Part shown: in pieces, positions 1 through 6,863 of the stretch
How positions within the stretch are numbered: position 1 is the first letter of the stretch
Layout of the letters: every line of letters starts with the position of its first letter
NCBI RefSeq assembly: GCF_025677645.1
Contig: NZ_CP106879.1
Span: forward strand, 3,038,001-3,102,000
Source of the DNA: Curtobacterium poinsettiae
Lineage (GTDB): Bacteria > Actinomycetota > Actinomycetes > Actinomycetales > Microbacteriaceae
Direction: 5' to 3'
DNA: 64,000 bases
Made by a program: the position numbers and the translations under genes
The notes under the pieces: generated by a model
Database searches by the model: none
Seen by the model: only the letters and a program-made list of their open reading frames with translations
Told to the model about the DNA's origin: nothing

Positions 1-508
1 GCCACAGGACCGGGGAGACCTCGTACCCGTACAGACGGTCGAGGATGCGGCGGGTCTCCTGCGCGTCGACGAGCGCGGTGTCAAGCTCACGGGTGGCTTC
101 CTGCGCGCGCTGGATCGCCTCCTTCGTGATCTCGTGGAAGACCATCCGCTTGACGGGGACCTTCGGCTTCAGGACCTGCAGCAGGTGCCACGCGATCGCT
201 TCACCCTCGCGGTCTTCATCTGTTGCGAGGTAGAGCTCGTCGGCGTCCTTGAGGGCGCGCTTCAGCTCGGAGACGGTCTTCTTCTTGGCGTCGGACACGA
301 CGTAGTACGGCTCGAAGCCGTTGTCGACGTCCACCGAGAACTTGCCGAGGGAGCCCTTCTTGAGCTCGGCCGGCAGGTTCTTCGGCTCGACGAGGTCGCG
401 GATGTGTCCGACCGAGGCCTGGACTTCGTATCCGTCACCGAGGTATTGCGCGATCGTCTTCGCCTTCGCAGGGCTCTCGACGATCACGAGCTTCTTCGTG
501 CCTGGCAC
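1..508 (-). CDS. topA: DNA topoisomerase I, N-terminal part (runs off the window)
   Basis: Type IA topoisomerase that relaxes negative supercoils by single-strand passage. Only about 169 codons are visible; the 3' end lies beyond base 1. The N-terminus reads [19 protein letters not shown], the Toprim opening of the family, and the acidic Toprim motif [15 protein letters not shown] is present near residue 105. The last visible residues ([17 protein letters not shown]) match the TopA core. Start is GTG at 508 with AAGGAGA just upstream. The start lies 25 bases inside the preceding TadE-like gene, so topA is probably translationally coupled to the tad genes, an arrangement also known in other actinobacteria. 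Confidence 0.97.
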   Translation of the reverse strand, partial: MPGTKKLVIVESPAKAKTIAQYLGDGYEVQASVGHIRDLVEPKNLPAELKKGSLGKFSVDVDNGFEPYYVVSDAKKKTVSELKRALKDADELYLATDEDREGEAIAWHLLQVLKPKVPVKRMVFHEITKEAIQRAQEATRELDTALVDAQETRRILDRLYGYEVSPVLW

Positions 509-963
509 GTGTCTCCTTGATCGATGGTGCTGATCGGCCCTGTCCACGAGCGTGTCCGGGTCGACCGGGACATCGGTGACCGCGGGCCGACAGGCACACC
601 ATACACATAGTGTTCGGGCGGGTCGCCTGCCGGACCGGCCACCGCGACTGCGTCGACGACGAACGGACCCGTGCCCACGACCACGCGGACACGGGCCGTG
701 GTGGCGACGAGTTGGCAGGCGTCGAGGATGGCCCCGTTCGCCCTGGCGATCCGGGTGGCGATCGCACACGGTTCCCCCGGTACCAGTCCGGTGGCGGCCG
801 CGGCGGTGCCCACGGCGGCGGCGTCGGCGGTGCCCTGGGCGCGGAGGGCCTGTGTCCGGTGACCGGCTGCGGCGAGCGCCGACGACCCGACGAGGACACC
901 CACGCCGAGGACCGCCACGAGCAGGACGGTCGCCGACCCGCGTTGACCGTCGGAACTCGTCAC
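484..963 (-). CDS. TadE-like pilus assembly protein (helicase/secretion-neighbourhood type, Rv3654c-like)
   Basis: Small pseudopilin-like protein of 159 residues. It has a short polar N-terminus with a GS(A)TV motif, then one hydrophobic segment (roughly residues 12-33) and an extracytoplasmic remainder, which is the TadE/TadF layout. Start is GTG at 963, two bases after the stop of the preceding TadE gene, and the 3' end overlaps topA by 25 bases. The last 35 or so residues are Arg/Ser/Thr-rich and coincide with the topA leader, so the functional part may end earlier. Role inferred from the family: minor pilin or assembly factor of the Tad machine encoded upstream. Confidence 0.8.
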   Translation of the reverse strand: MTSSDGQRGSATVLLVAVLGVGVLVGSSALAAAGHRTQALRAQGTADAAAVGTAAAATGLVPGEPCAIATRIARANGAILDACQLVATTARVRVVVGTGPFVVDAVAVAGPAGDPPEHYVYGVPVGPRSPMSRSTRTRSWTGPISTIDQGDTCQARRSS

Positions 964-964
964 G

Positions 965-1300
965 TCAGCCCCCTCGGGCCAGGGCGCACCCCGTCGCGGT
1001 CAGCGGGAGCGCCGCGAAGGGACCGGCCCCGCCGCGCGTGGCGTCGACGCACACCAGGTCATCGTCCGACCGGACGACTATCGAGACCCCCGGCACGATC
1101 CGGTCGGCCGCGGACCGGCCCTGGCGCTCGTCGTCCCGACCGACCGCCCGGGCCGCGGTGGCTGCGGCGAGTTGCAGACGGCCCTGCGCGTCGACGACCA
1201 TGACGGCCGCGACGAGGGCGGTCAACACGAGCGCCACCACGGGGAGGGCCACCGCGAACTCGACGGTCACCGAGCCGCGCTCACAGCGACAGCGCGCCAC
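965..1300 (-). CDS. TadE family pilus assembly protein (Rv3655c-like)
   Basis: About 111 residues. The sequence ERGSVTVEFAVALPVVALV is the typical TadE N-terminal motif (Gly, then Glu five residues on, followed by a membrane helix). The rest is a small extracytoplasmic domain with two cysteines. I chose GTG at 1300, which overlaps the end of the DUF4244 gene by 20 bases; a longer reading from 1360 lies wholly inside that gene and is poor in pilin features. No strong ribosome site is seen, which agrees with translational coupling. Expected role: minor pseudopilin of the Tad system. Confidence 0.82.
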   Translation of the reverse strand: MARCRCERGSVTVEFAVALPVVALVLTALVAAVMVVDAQGRLQLAAATAARAVGRDDERQGRSAADRIVPGVSIVVRSDDDLVCVDATRGGAGPFAALPLTATGCALARGG

Positions 1301-1520
1301 GGACGAGGTCAGTGAGGATGGTCTGGACCTCGCCGGAGCGCATGACGGCGACGAGCACACCGGCGAAGGCCACGGCGGCGAGGATGACGACCGCGTACTC
1401 GGCGGTGGCCGATCCCCGGTCGTCCCGCAGCCGGGACGACCACCGGGCGACGGGGGGACGCGGGCGACGGCGGCGGATGGCCGGACGGCTGCGGCGGTCG
1501 GGGGATGACGTGGTGCTCAT
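1281..1520 (-). CDS. DUF4244 protein, Flp-pilin-like (Rv3656c-like)
   Basis: 79-residue protein with a strongly basic N-terminus (about 34 residues), then RGSATAEYAVVILAAVAFAG, i.e. the Gly-x3-Glu-Tyr junction and hydrophobic helix of Flp-type prepilins. This is the probable major pilin of the locus. A good ribosome site (AAAGGAAGGG) lies just upstream of ATG at 1520. It sits between the TadB/C gene (84 bases upstream) and TadE. No prepilin peptidase gene is visible in the window, so processing would need an enzyme encoded elsewhere. Confidence 0.85.
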   Translation of the reverse strand: MSTTSSPDRRSRPAIRRRRPRPPVARWSSRLRDDRGSATAEYAVVILAAVAFAGVLVAVMRSGEVQTILTDLVRGALSL

Positions 1521-1604
1521 GGAGCCCTTCCTTTCTGTTGGGTGGGACCAGCGTGTCGGGGCTGGGGTGTCGACGAAGCGGCCTCGGCGCCATCTGTGGA
1601 GAGG

Positions 1605-2438
1605 TCACGCCACCCCGCCCACCGTGGAGGAGAGGACCCCGACCACCACGGGCACCACCCCGACGAGCACGAACGCCGGCAGGACGCAGACCCCGAGCGG
1701 CAGCACCAGTCGGACGGCCAGTCGTTCCGCCGCCACGAGCCCCTCGGCAGCGGCTTCGTCGCGCACGTCCTCGGCGGCGCGGCGGAGCAACCCCGCGGCG
1801 GGCACCCCCGCCCGACGGGCGAGGTCGAGGACCTCTCGCAGCCGGTCCAGGTCTCCGGCGGGCGGGGCGGCTCCCGCGGAGGCCTGGGCGACTGCCTGCC
1901 CGGCGGCGGTCAACGACCCGCCTCCGGCGACCGCCACGGCCCAGGCGTCGAGGAGCGCCCCGGGGACGCGGCCGTCGGGGGTCGCGGAACGGACCAGCCG
2001 GGTGGTCCACCGTCGCCCGGCCAGGACGAGGGCCGCCGCGGTGCACGAGCACGCCCAACCGGCCGGTGAACCCACCAGGACCTCGACGGCACCGGCACCC
2101 CAGGCCGCACCGAGCCCCAACCCGAAGAGCGGCAGCGCGAGCACGACCCGCGCGCTCGTCCGCGGGCCCGCCAGCGCGACCCGGATCGCCCGGTCAGATG
2201 CCGCGGTGCGTCGGAGCGCGCCGGCGAGCCCGCGGAGGGTCTCCGCGACGGGCGCTCCCGTCCGGTCCGCCACGCGGAGGACGACGACGATGTCCTGGTG
2301 GGCGGGTGCCGCGGCCCCGGGCAGCCCGCCGACGAGCCGCCAGGCCCGTGGCGGCGGGACCCCGGCTGCGACCAGCGTCGCAACCCGGTCGAGCACCCCG
2401 GCCACCCGCGCCGGGCCGTCGAGTGTGGGTCGTCTCAC
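1605..2438 (-). CDS. Type II secretion F domain protein, TadB/TadC-like (two half-domains in one chain)
   Basis: 277-residue inner-membrane platform protein of the Tad machine. Two T2SSF-like blocks are visible: residues ~14-110 (LDRVATLVAAGVPPPRAW, then ADRTGAPVAETL) and ~165-277 (LDAWAVAVAGGGSLTAAG, then ARRAGVPAAGLLRRAA), separated by two hydrophobic segments and followed by a C-terminal membrane hairpin. Mycobacterium carries separate TadB and TadC genes; here one short chain seems to cover both. Start is GTG at 2438, overlapping the stop of tadA by four bases (GTGA). Confidence 0.87.
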   Translation of the reverse strand: MRRPTLDGPARVAGVLDRVATLVAAGVPPPRAWRLVGGLPGAAAPAHQDIVVVLRVADRTGAPVAETLRGLAGALRRTAASDRAIRVALAGPRTSARVVLALPLFGLGLGAAWGAGAVEVLVGSPAGWACSCTAAALVLAGRRWTTRLVRSATPDGRVPGALLDAWAVAVAGGGSLTAAGQAVAQASAGAAPPAGDLDRLREVLDLARRAGVPAAGLLRRAAEDVRDEAAAEGLVAAERLAVRLVLPLGVCVLPAFVLVGVVPVVVGVLSSTVGGVA

Positions 2439-3565
2439 CGCAGCCCGTCCACCGGGCGCACCTCGAGCCTCCCGTCCGGGCCGACGCGCAAGGTGCCCAC
2501 GCCACCGAGCCGCCGCTGTCCCGCTCGTCGCTCCACGTGCAGGACCAGGTCGAAGGCGCTGACGGCCTGCCGGGCGAGCGCCTCGGCACCGAGGCCGGCG
2601 AGCGCGCCGAGCGCTTCGAGGCGAGCGGCCACGTCGGCGATGCCGTTGGCGTGCACGGTGCCGGCTCCCCCGTCGTGCCCGGTGTTCAGGGCAGAGAGGA
2701 GTTCGCGGACCTCGGCGCCGCGGCACTCCCCCACGACGATCCGGTCGGGTCGCATCCGCAGCGCCTCACGTACCAGACGGTCGAGGCCGAGTGCGCCGAC
2801 CCCCTCGGCGTTCGCCTGCCGCGCCTCGAGCGCGACGACGTGCGGATGGGCGATCCGGAGCTCGGCGACGTCCTCCACCGTCACGATCCGCTCGTCGACG
2901 GGGACGGCGCCGAGCATCGCCGCGAGCAGGGTGGTCTTGCCGCTGCCGGTCGCACCGGTGACCAGGACGTTCCGTCGCGCGGCGACGGCGTCCTCGACGA
3001 CCGAACGCGGCACGAACGCGAAGGTCCCGCCGCGTTCGAGGGTGGCGAGGGTGGGTCGCTGGACCTGCGGGAGTCGGATCGACACCGCGGTGCCCCCGAC
3101 GGACACCGGAGCGAGGACGACGTGGACCCGGACGCCGTCGCCGTGCCGGACGTCCGCGCACGGTGTGGTCTCGTCGACGTGGCGCCCGCCGAGCGCGACG
3201 AGCCGGGTCGCGAGTTCGCGGGCACGTGCTTCGGTCAGTCGCGGCTGGACGGCTTCGAGTCCGGTCCCGCGGTCGACCCAGGTCCCGACGCCACCGACCA
3301 CCAGGACGTCCGTCACGGTGGCATCGGCCACCAGGGTGGCGAGCTCCTCGAACTCGACGACCACGGCCGCCCGGCGACGAGCGGGAGGCGCTGCTCCGGG
3401 CAGGAACGGGGCCGACGGAGCATGTGCCCGCGCCGAGGTCGAGAACGCAGGCGATGCCGACGCGGGTGGCGACGAGACGTGCGATGGCGGCGAGGCGGAC
3501 AGCGACGGCGACGGCGAAGGGGACGCCGTCGCACGGGGAAGAAGCGGAGCACGGTGCAGGGGCAT
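2435..3565 (-). CDS. tadA: TadA/CpaF family pilus assembly ATPase
   Basis: 376-residue secretion ATPase that powers pilus assembly from the cytoplasmic side. The Walker A motif GATGSGKTTLLAAML is near residue 205 and the Walker B/His-box region VGECRGAEVRELLSALNTGHDGG follows near residue 277, with GTVHAN after it. Residues ~10-50 are a Ser/Pro/Ala-rich low-complexity leader. I chose ATG at 3565 because TACCGT lies seven bases upstream, the spacing seen for other leaderless genes here. First gene of the tad operon; no TadZ/Rv3660c-like gene precedes it. Confidence 0.9.
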   Translation of the reverse strand: MPLHRAPLLPRATASPSPSPSLSASPPSHVSSPPASASPAFSTSARAHAPSAPFLPGAAPPARRRAAVVVEFEELATLVADATVTDVLVVGGVGTWVDRGTGLEAVQPRLTEARARELATRLVALGGRHVDETTPCADVRHGDGVRVHVVLAPVSVGGTAVSIRLPQVQRPTLATLERGGTFAFVPRSVVEDAVAARRNVLVTGATGSGKTTLLAAMLGAVPVDERIVTVEDVAELRIAHPHVVALEARQANAEGVGALGLDRLVREALRMRPDRIVVGECRGAEVRELLSALNTGHDGGAGTVHANGIADVAARLEALGALAGLGAEALARQAVSAFDLVLHVERRAGQRRLGGVGTLRVGPDGRLEVRPVDGLR

Positions 3566-3889
3566 GACGCCGACGGTAGGGAGCAGATCAACCGCCAGCC
3601 GAGACGGTCCCCACTTCTGTGGACAGCGTCCGGCACGCCCGACCAACGGGCCGGTTTGTCCCCCGAAACGGAAAGCCGTACCCCGGTCGATGATGCGACA
3701 CCGACGCGCTCGGGGTTGCCCACCACCCCCGCTTCCCACAGCTGGACTGTGCAGAGCACCCACTCCGCAACAACATGCAGAACGCATGCACGAGCTTGGA
3801 CCGGTCTGTCCACGCGACCGGCGTCCCTGCGCGGATCGGGGCACACGGCGAAGCCCGACGAGCCTCCATCGCTCGAGTCGGACCCCGGG
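3566..3889. other. Intergenic stretch between tadA and the 6C RNA
   Basis: About 320 bases with no credible gene. Open frames exist on both strands but are rich in Arg/Ser/Cys and have no ribosome site or recognisable domain. The only signal I can support is the TACCGT -10 element at 3573-3578 (minus strand), seven bases before the tadA start. The rest may hold operators that I cannot identify. Confidence 0.5.
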
Positions 3890-3988
3890 AAACAGAAGAG
3901 GCGGCACCGGTTGGGGGGAACAGGTGCCGCCTTGACATCGAGGGATTGGGGGGAATCCGATTCGATGCCGCCGGAAACGAGTCCAGCG
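3890..3988 (-). ncRNA. 6C RNA (actinobacterial small RNA with two C6 loops)
   Basis: Read on the minus strand, two stem-loops carry exactly six cytosines in the loop. The first is GGATT-CCCCCC-AATCC (about 3943-3958), extended by an outer CATCGA/TCGATG stem. The second is a GGCGGCACC/GGTGCCGCC stem (3900-3931) with GTT-CCCCCC-AAC at its tip, followed by TCTTCTGTTT, which looks like an intrinsic terminator. Two stem-loops with six or more C residues define the Rfam 6C family. In M. tuberculosis the 6C RNA (B11) lies beside the same Tad locus, which supports the call. Ends are estimated from the promoter and terminator. Confidence 0.9.
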
Positions 3989-3994
3989 AGAACT

Positions 3995-4025
3995 ACTGTA
4001 CCCCACGATCGGCCGTCCAGGGCAA
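3995..4025 (-). promoter_or_regulatory. Probable promoter of the 6C RNA
   Basis: A TACAGT -10 element at 4000-3995 with TTGCCC at 4025-4020 as the best -35, spaced 19 bases apart (longer than ideal). Start of transcription would be near 3988, giving an RNA of about 100 nt that ends at the T-rich tail after the second hairpin. Confidence 0.5.
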
Positions 4026-4073
4026 CCCCGGACACGACCTCCGGGCGTGCCGCGCCTCGACCCGGCCGAGGGG

Positions 4074-4134
4074 TAGTCTCCGGATGCACGCACGCACCCG
4101 CCACGGATGCACGCACGCACCCACGACGGATGCC
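4074..4134 (+). repeat. 23-bp tandem repeat and -10 element upstream of acs
   Basis: The unit CGGATGCACGCACGCACCC occurs at 4081-4099 and 4104-4122, and its first seven bases recur at 4127-4133. The period is exactly 23 bases. A TAGTCT hexamer at 4074-4079 is a possible -10 for acs, which would place the repeats in the 5' leader. The regular spacing (about two helical turns) suggests either a protein-binding array or replication slippage; sequence alone cannot decide. Confidence 0.55.
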
Positions 4135-4166
4135 ACCAGAGGCCGCAACGACGCGAAAGGACATCG

Positions 4167-6118
4167 ATGTCCACTCCGACCCAGACCGACCCCCGAGGCG
4201 ACGACGGAGCGACCTTCGCTCCGCCGCCCGAGTTCGTGGCAGACGCGGTCGCCGGTGAGGACCTGCACCACGCGGCAGCAGCAGACCGCGAGGCGTTCTG
4301 GGCCGAGCAGTCCCGCTCCCTGCTCGACTGGCGCACCCCGTTCACGCAGACCCTGGACTGGTCGGACGCCCCGTTCGCGAAGTGGTTCGCCGACGGCACG
4401 CTCAACGTCGCCGAGAACTGCCTCGACCGGCACGTCCGCGCGGGTAACGGCGACCGCGTGGCGATCCACTTCGAGGGCGCGCCGGGCGACACGCGCCGGA
4501 TCACCTACGCGGAGCTGACCGCCGAGGTCCAGCGCACCGCGAACATGCTCACCGACCTCGGCGTGGGTCGGGGCGACCGGGTGGTCGTGTACCTGCCGCT
4601 CATCCCCGAGGCCGTCGTCACGATGCTCGCCGTCGCCCGCATCGGCGCCGTGCACTCGGTCGTCTTCGGCGGGTTCAGCGCCGAGAGCCTCCGTGCCCGG
4701 ATCGAGGACGCCGGCGCGAAGCTCGTCGTCACGGCGGACGGCGGCTGGCGCCGTGGCGCGGTGTCAGCGCTCAAGCCGGCGGTCGACGAGGCACTCGAGG
4801 GCGAGGGCACCGACAGCGTCGAGCACGTCCTGGTCGTCAAGCGCGGCGGCAACGAGATCGTCTGGAACGACCGCGACCTGTGGTGGCACGACGAGGTCGC
4901 GAAGGCGGCCCCGGAACACACGCCCGAAGCCTTCCCCGCCGAGACCCCACTGTTCATCCTGTACACCTCGGGCACGACCGGGAAGCCGAAGGGCATCGTG
5001 CACACCTCCGGCGGGTACCTGACGCAGGCCGCCTACACGCACAAGAACGTGTTCGACATGCACCCGGAGAAGGACGTCTACTGGTGCACCGCCGACATCG
5101 GCTGGATCACCGGGCACTCGTACGTCGTCTACGGCCCGCTCGCGAACGGCGTGACGCAGGTGCTCTACGAGGGCACGCCGGACGAGCCGAAGCCCGGCGC
5201 TGGTGGGACCTCGTCGACGCCTACGGCGTCACCGTCCTCTACACGGCACCCACGGCGGTCCGCGCGGCGATGAAGGCCGGCCGCGAGATCCCGGAGGCGC
5301 GCAGTCTCGAGACCCTCCGCCTGCTCGGCAGCGTCGGCGAACCGATCAACCCCGAGGCGTGGCAGTGGTACCGCCAGGTCATCGGCCACGACCGCACGCC
5401 CATCGTCGACACGTGGTGGCAGACCGAGACCGGCGCGATCATGATCTCCGCGCTGCCCGGCGTCACGAAGCTGAAGCCCGGTGCCGCGCAGACGCCGCTG
5501 CCGGGCATCGTCGCCGAGATCGTCGACGACGACGGCAACCGCGCCGACCCGGGCGAGAGCGGCTACCTCACGATCACCGAGCCGTGGCCGTCGATGGCGC
5601 GCGGGATCTGGAACGACCCGGACCGTTTCGTCGAGACCTACTGGTCGCGGTTCCCCGGCCGCTACTTCGCCGGCGACGGTGCGCGGCTCGACGGACAGGG
5701 CGACATCTGGATCCAGGGCCGCGTCGACGACGTCATGAACGTGTCGGGCCACCGCCTGTCGACGGCCGAGATCGAGTCCGCCCTGGTCGGCCACGAGGGC
5801 GTCGCCGAGGCTGCCGTGGTCGGCGCCGCGGACGAGACCACCGGGCAGGCCGTCGTCGCGTACGTCATCCTGACGGCCGAGGCCGCCGCCGACGTCGACC
5901 GCGAATCGGCGTCGACCGAACTCCGCAACTGGGTGGGCAAGCGCATCGGTGCGATCGCGAAGCCCCGCCAGGTGGTCATCGTCCCCGAACTGCCGAAGAC
6001 GCGCTCCGGCAAGATCATGCGGCGCCTGCTGCGCGACGCGGCCGAGGGCCGACGCATCGGCGACACGACGACGCTGGCCGATCCGACGATCATGGCGACC
6101 ATCGCGGAACTCATGTAG
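4167..6118 (+). pseudogene. acs: Acetyl-CoA synthetase (AMP-forming), disrupted by a one-base frameshift
   Basis: Would activate acetate to acetyl-CoA via acetyl-AMP. The first frame gives about 342 correct residues, including the P-loop-like motif LYTSGTTGKPKGIVHT and WCTADIGWITGHSY, then leaves frame near 5196-5202. The family sequence (PGRWWDLVDAYGV) resumes in another frame, and the rest is intact through the C-terminal PKTRSGKIMRRLLRD, whose Lys is the usual acetylation site. Restoring one C between GGC and GCTGG gives an uninterrupted protein of ~650 residues, the normal length. ATG at 4167 follows AAAGGA. Read literally it is a pseudogene; a sequencing error is equally possible. Confidence 0.88.
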
Positions 6119-6131
6119 TCCCGGAAACGGA

Positions 6132-6170
6132 AGCAGGGCCTCCAGTCAGATCCGGACTGGAGGCCCTGCT
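6132..6170. terminator. Bidirectional terminator between acs and ridA
   Basis: Perfect 16-bp inverted repeat (6132-6147 pairing with 6155-6170, loop of seven). It lies 14 bases after the acs stop and 27 bases from the end of the convergent ridA gene, so it can serve both. Its core GGCCTCCAG / CTGGAGGCC is shared with other long hairpins in this window. Confidence 0.85.
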
Positions 6171-6196
6171 CACGTTCGTTCCGTCGGTCGCCGCCG

Positions 6197-6658
6197 TCAG
6201 GCGGTGAGCTCCACCACCAGCTCGACCTCCACAGGAGCATCCAGCGGGAGCACAGCCACGCCCACCGCGCTCCGCGCGTGGACGCCGGCGTCACCGAAGA
6301 CCTCGCCGACCAGGGTGGAGGCACCGTTCGCGACCCCGGGCTGGCCCGTGAAGGACGGCTCCGACGCGACGAACACGGTGACCTTGACGACCCGAGCGAC
6401 GCGGTCGAGCGAGCCGGCGACCGACTCGACAGCCGCCAGCGCGTTGAGCGCGGCCATGCGGGCCTGCGCGGTGGCGGTCTCGGCGTCGACCGACGCCCCG
6501 ACCTTGCCGGTGACGGGCAGTGCGCCGTCGACGAACGGCAGCTGACCGGCCGTGTAGACGTACTGACCGGTGACGACCGCGGGGACGTAGGCGGCGACGG
6601 GTGCGGCGACCGGCGGGAGCGTCAGCCCCAGCTCGGCGAGGCGGTCCGCGACGCTCAT
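6197..6658 (-). CDS. RidA/YjgF family protein
   Basis: 153 residues, the usual length for the longer RidA subgroup. RidA proteins hydrolyse reactive enamine/imine intermediates released by PLP enzymes, or carry out related deaminase steps. Family features visible are VVTGQYVYTAGQLPF near the N-terminus, a central ALNALAAVE helix and a C-terminal VEVELVVELTA strand. The Arg that binds the carboxylate in canonical RidA would lie in the segment VHARSAVGVAVLP. The ATG overlaps the stop of the preceding DUF4177 gene by four bases, so the two are co-translated. Specific substrate unknown. Confidence 0.9.
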   Translation of the reverse strand: MSVADRLAELGLTLPPVAAPVAAYVPAVVTGQYVYTAGQLPFVDGALPVTGKVGASVDAETATAQARMAALNALAAVESVAGSLDRVARVVKVTVFVASEPSFTGQPGVANGASTLVGEVFGDAGVHARSAVGVAVLPLDAPVEVELVVELTA

Positions 6659-6813
6659 GCGTCGGCCTTCGGGCGCTTGAGGTACGCGACGAGCCCACCC
6701 TCGGGGCCGGTGACGATCTGGACCAACTCCCAGCCCTCGTCCCCGTAGTTGTTGAGGATCGCGGTGGTGTTGTGGATCATCAGGGGCGTGGTGAAGTACT
6801 CCCAGCGAGTCAT
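6655..6813 (-). CDS. DUF4177 family small protein
   Basis: 52-residue protein starting MTRWEYFTTPL with the motif NNYGDEGWELVQIV, the hallmark of DUF4177. Function is unknown for the family. ATG at 6813 was chosen because AAGGAA lies a suitable distance upstream and the upstream nine codons have no family similarity. It forms a two-gene unit with ridA (ATGA overlap). It is divergent from the penicillin-binding protein gene, with about 50 bases between starts. Confidence 0.88.
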   Translation of the reverse strand: MTRWEYFTTPLMIHNTTAILNNYGDEGWELVQIVTGPEGGLVAYLKRPKADA

Positions 6814-6850
6814 GCGGTTCCTTGCCAGCCTTTCAGTCATGGGTGTCGTT

Positions 6851-6856
6851 TAGGCT
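6851..6856 (+). promoter_or_regulatory. -10 element of the penicillin-binding protein gene (leaderless)
   Basis: TAGGCT ends seven bases before the ATG at 6864, so transcription would start at or next to the A of the start codon. No ribosome site is present, which agrees with a leaderless mRNA. Confidence 0.65.
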
Positions 6857-6863
6857 GTATCCT

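Noticed and set aside
3588..3938. A 116-codon minus-strand frame upstream of tadA
   Set aside because: It starts inside the 6C RNA hairpin, is rich in Arg/Ser/Cys and has no ribosome site, so the RNA explains the region better.
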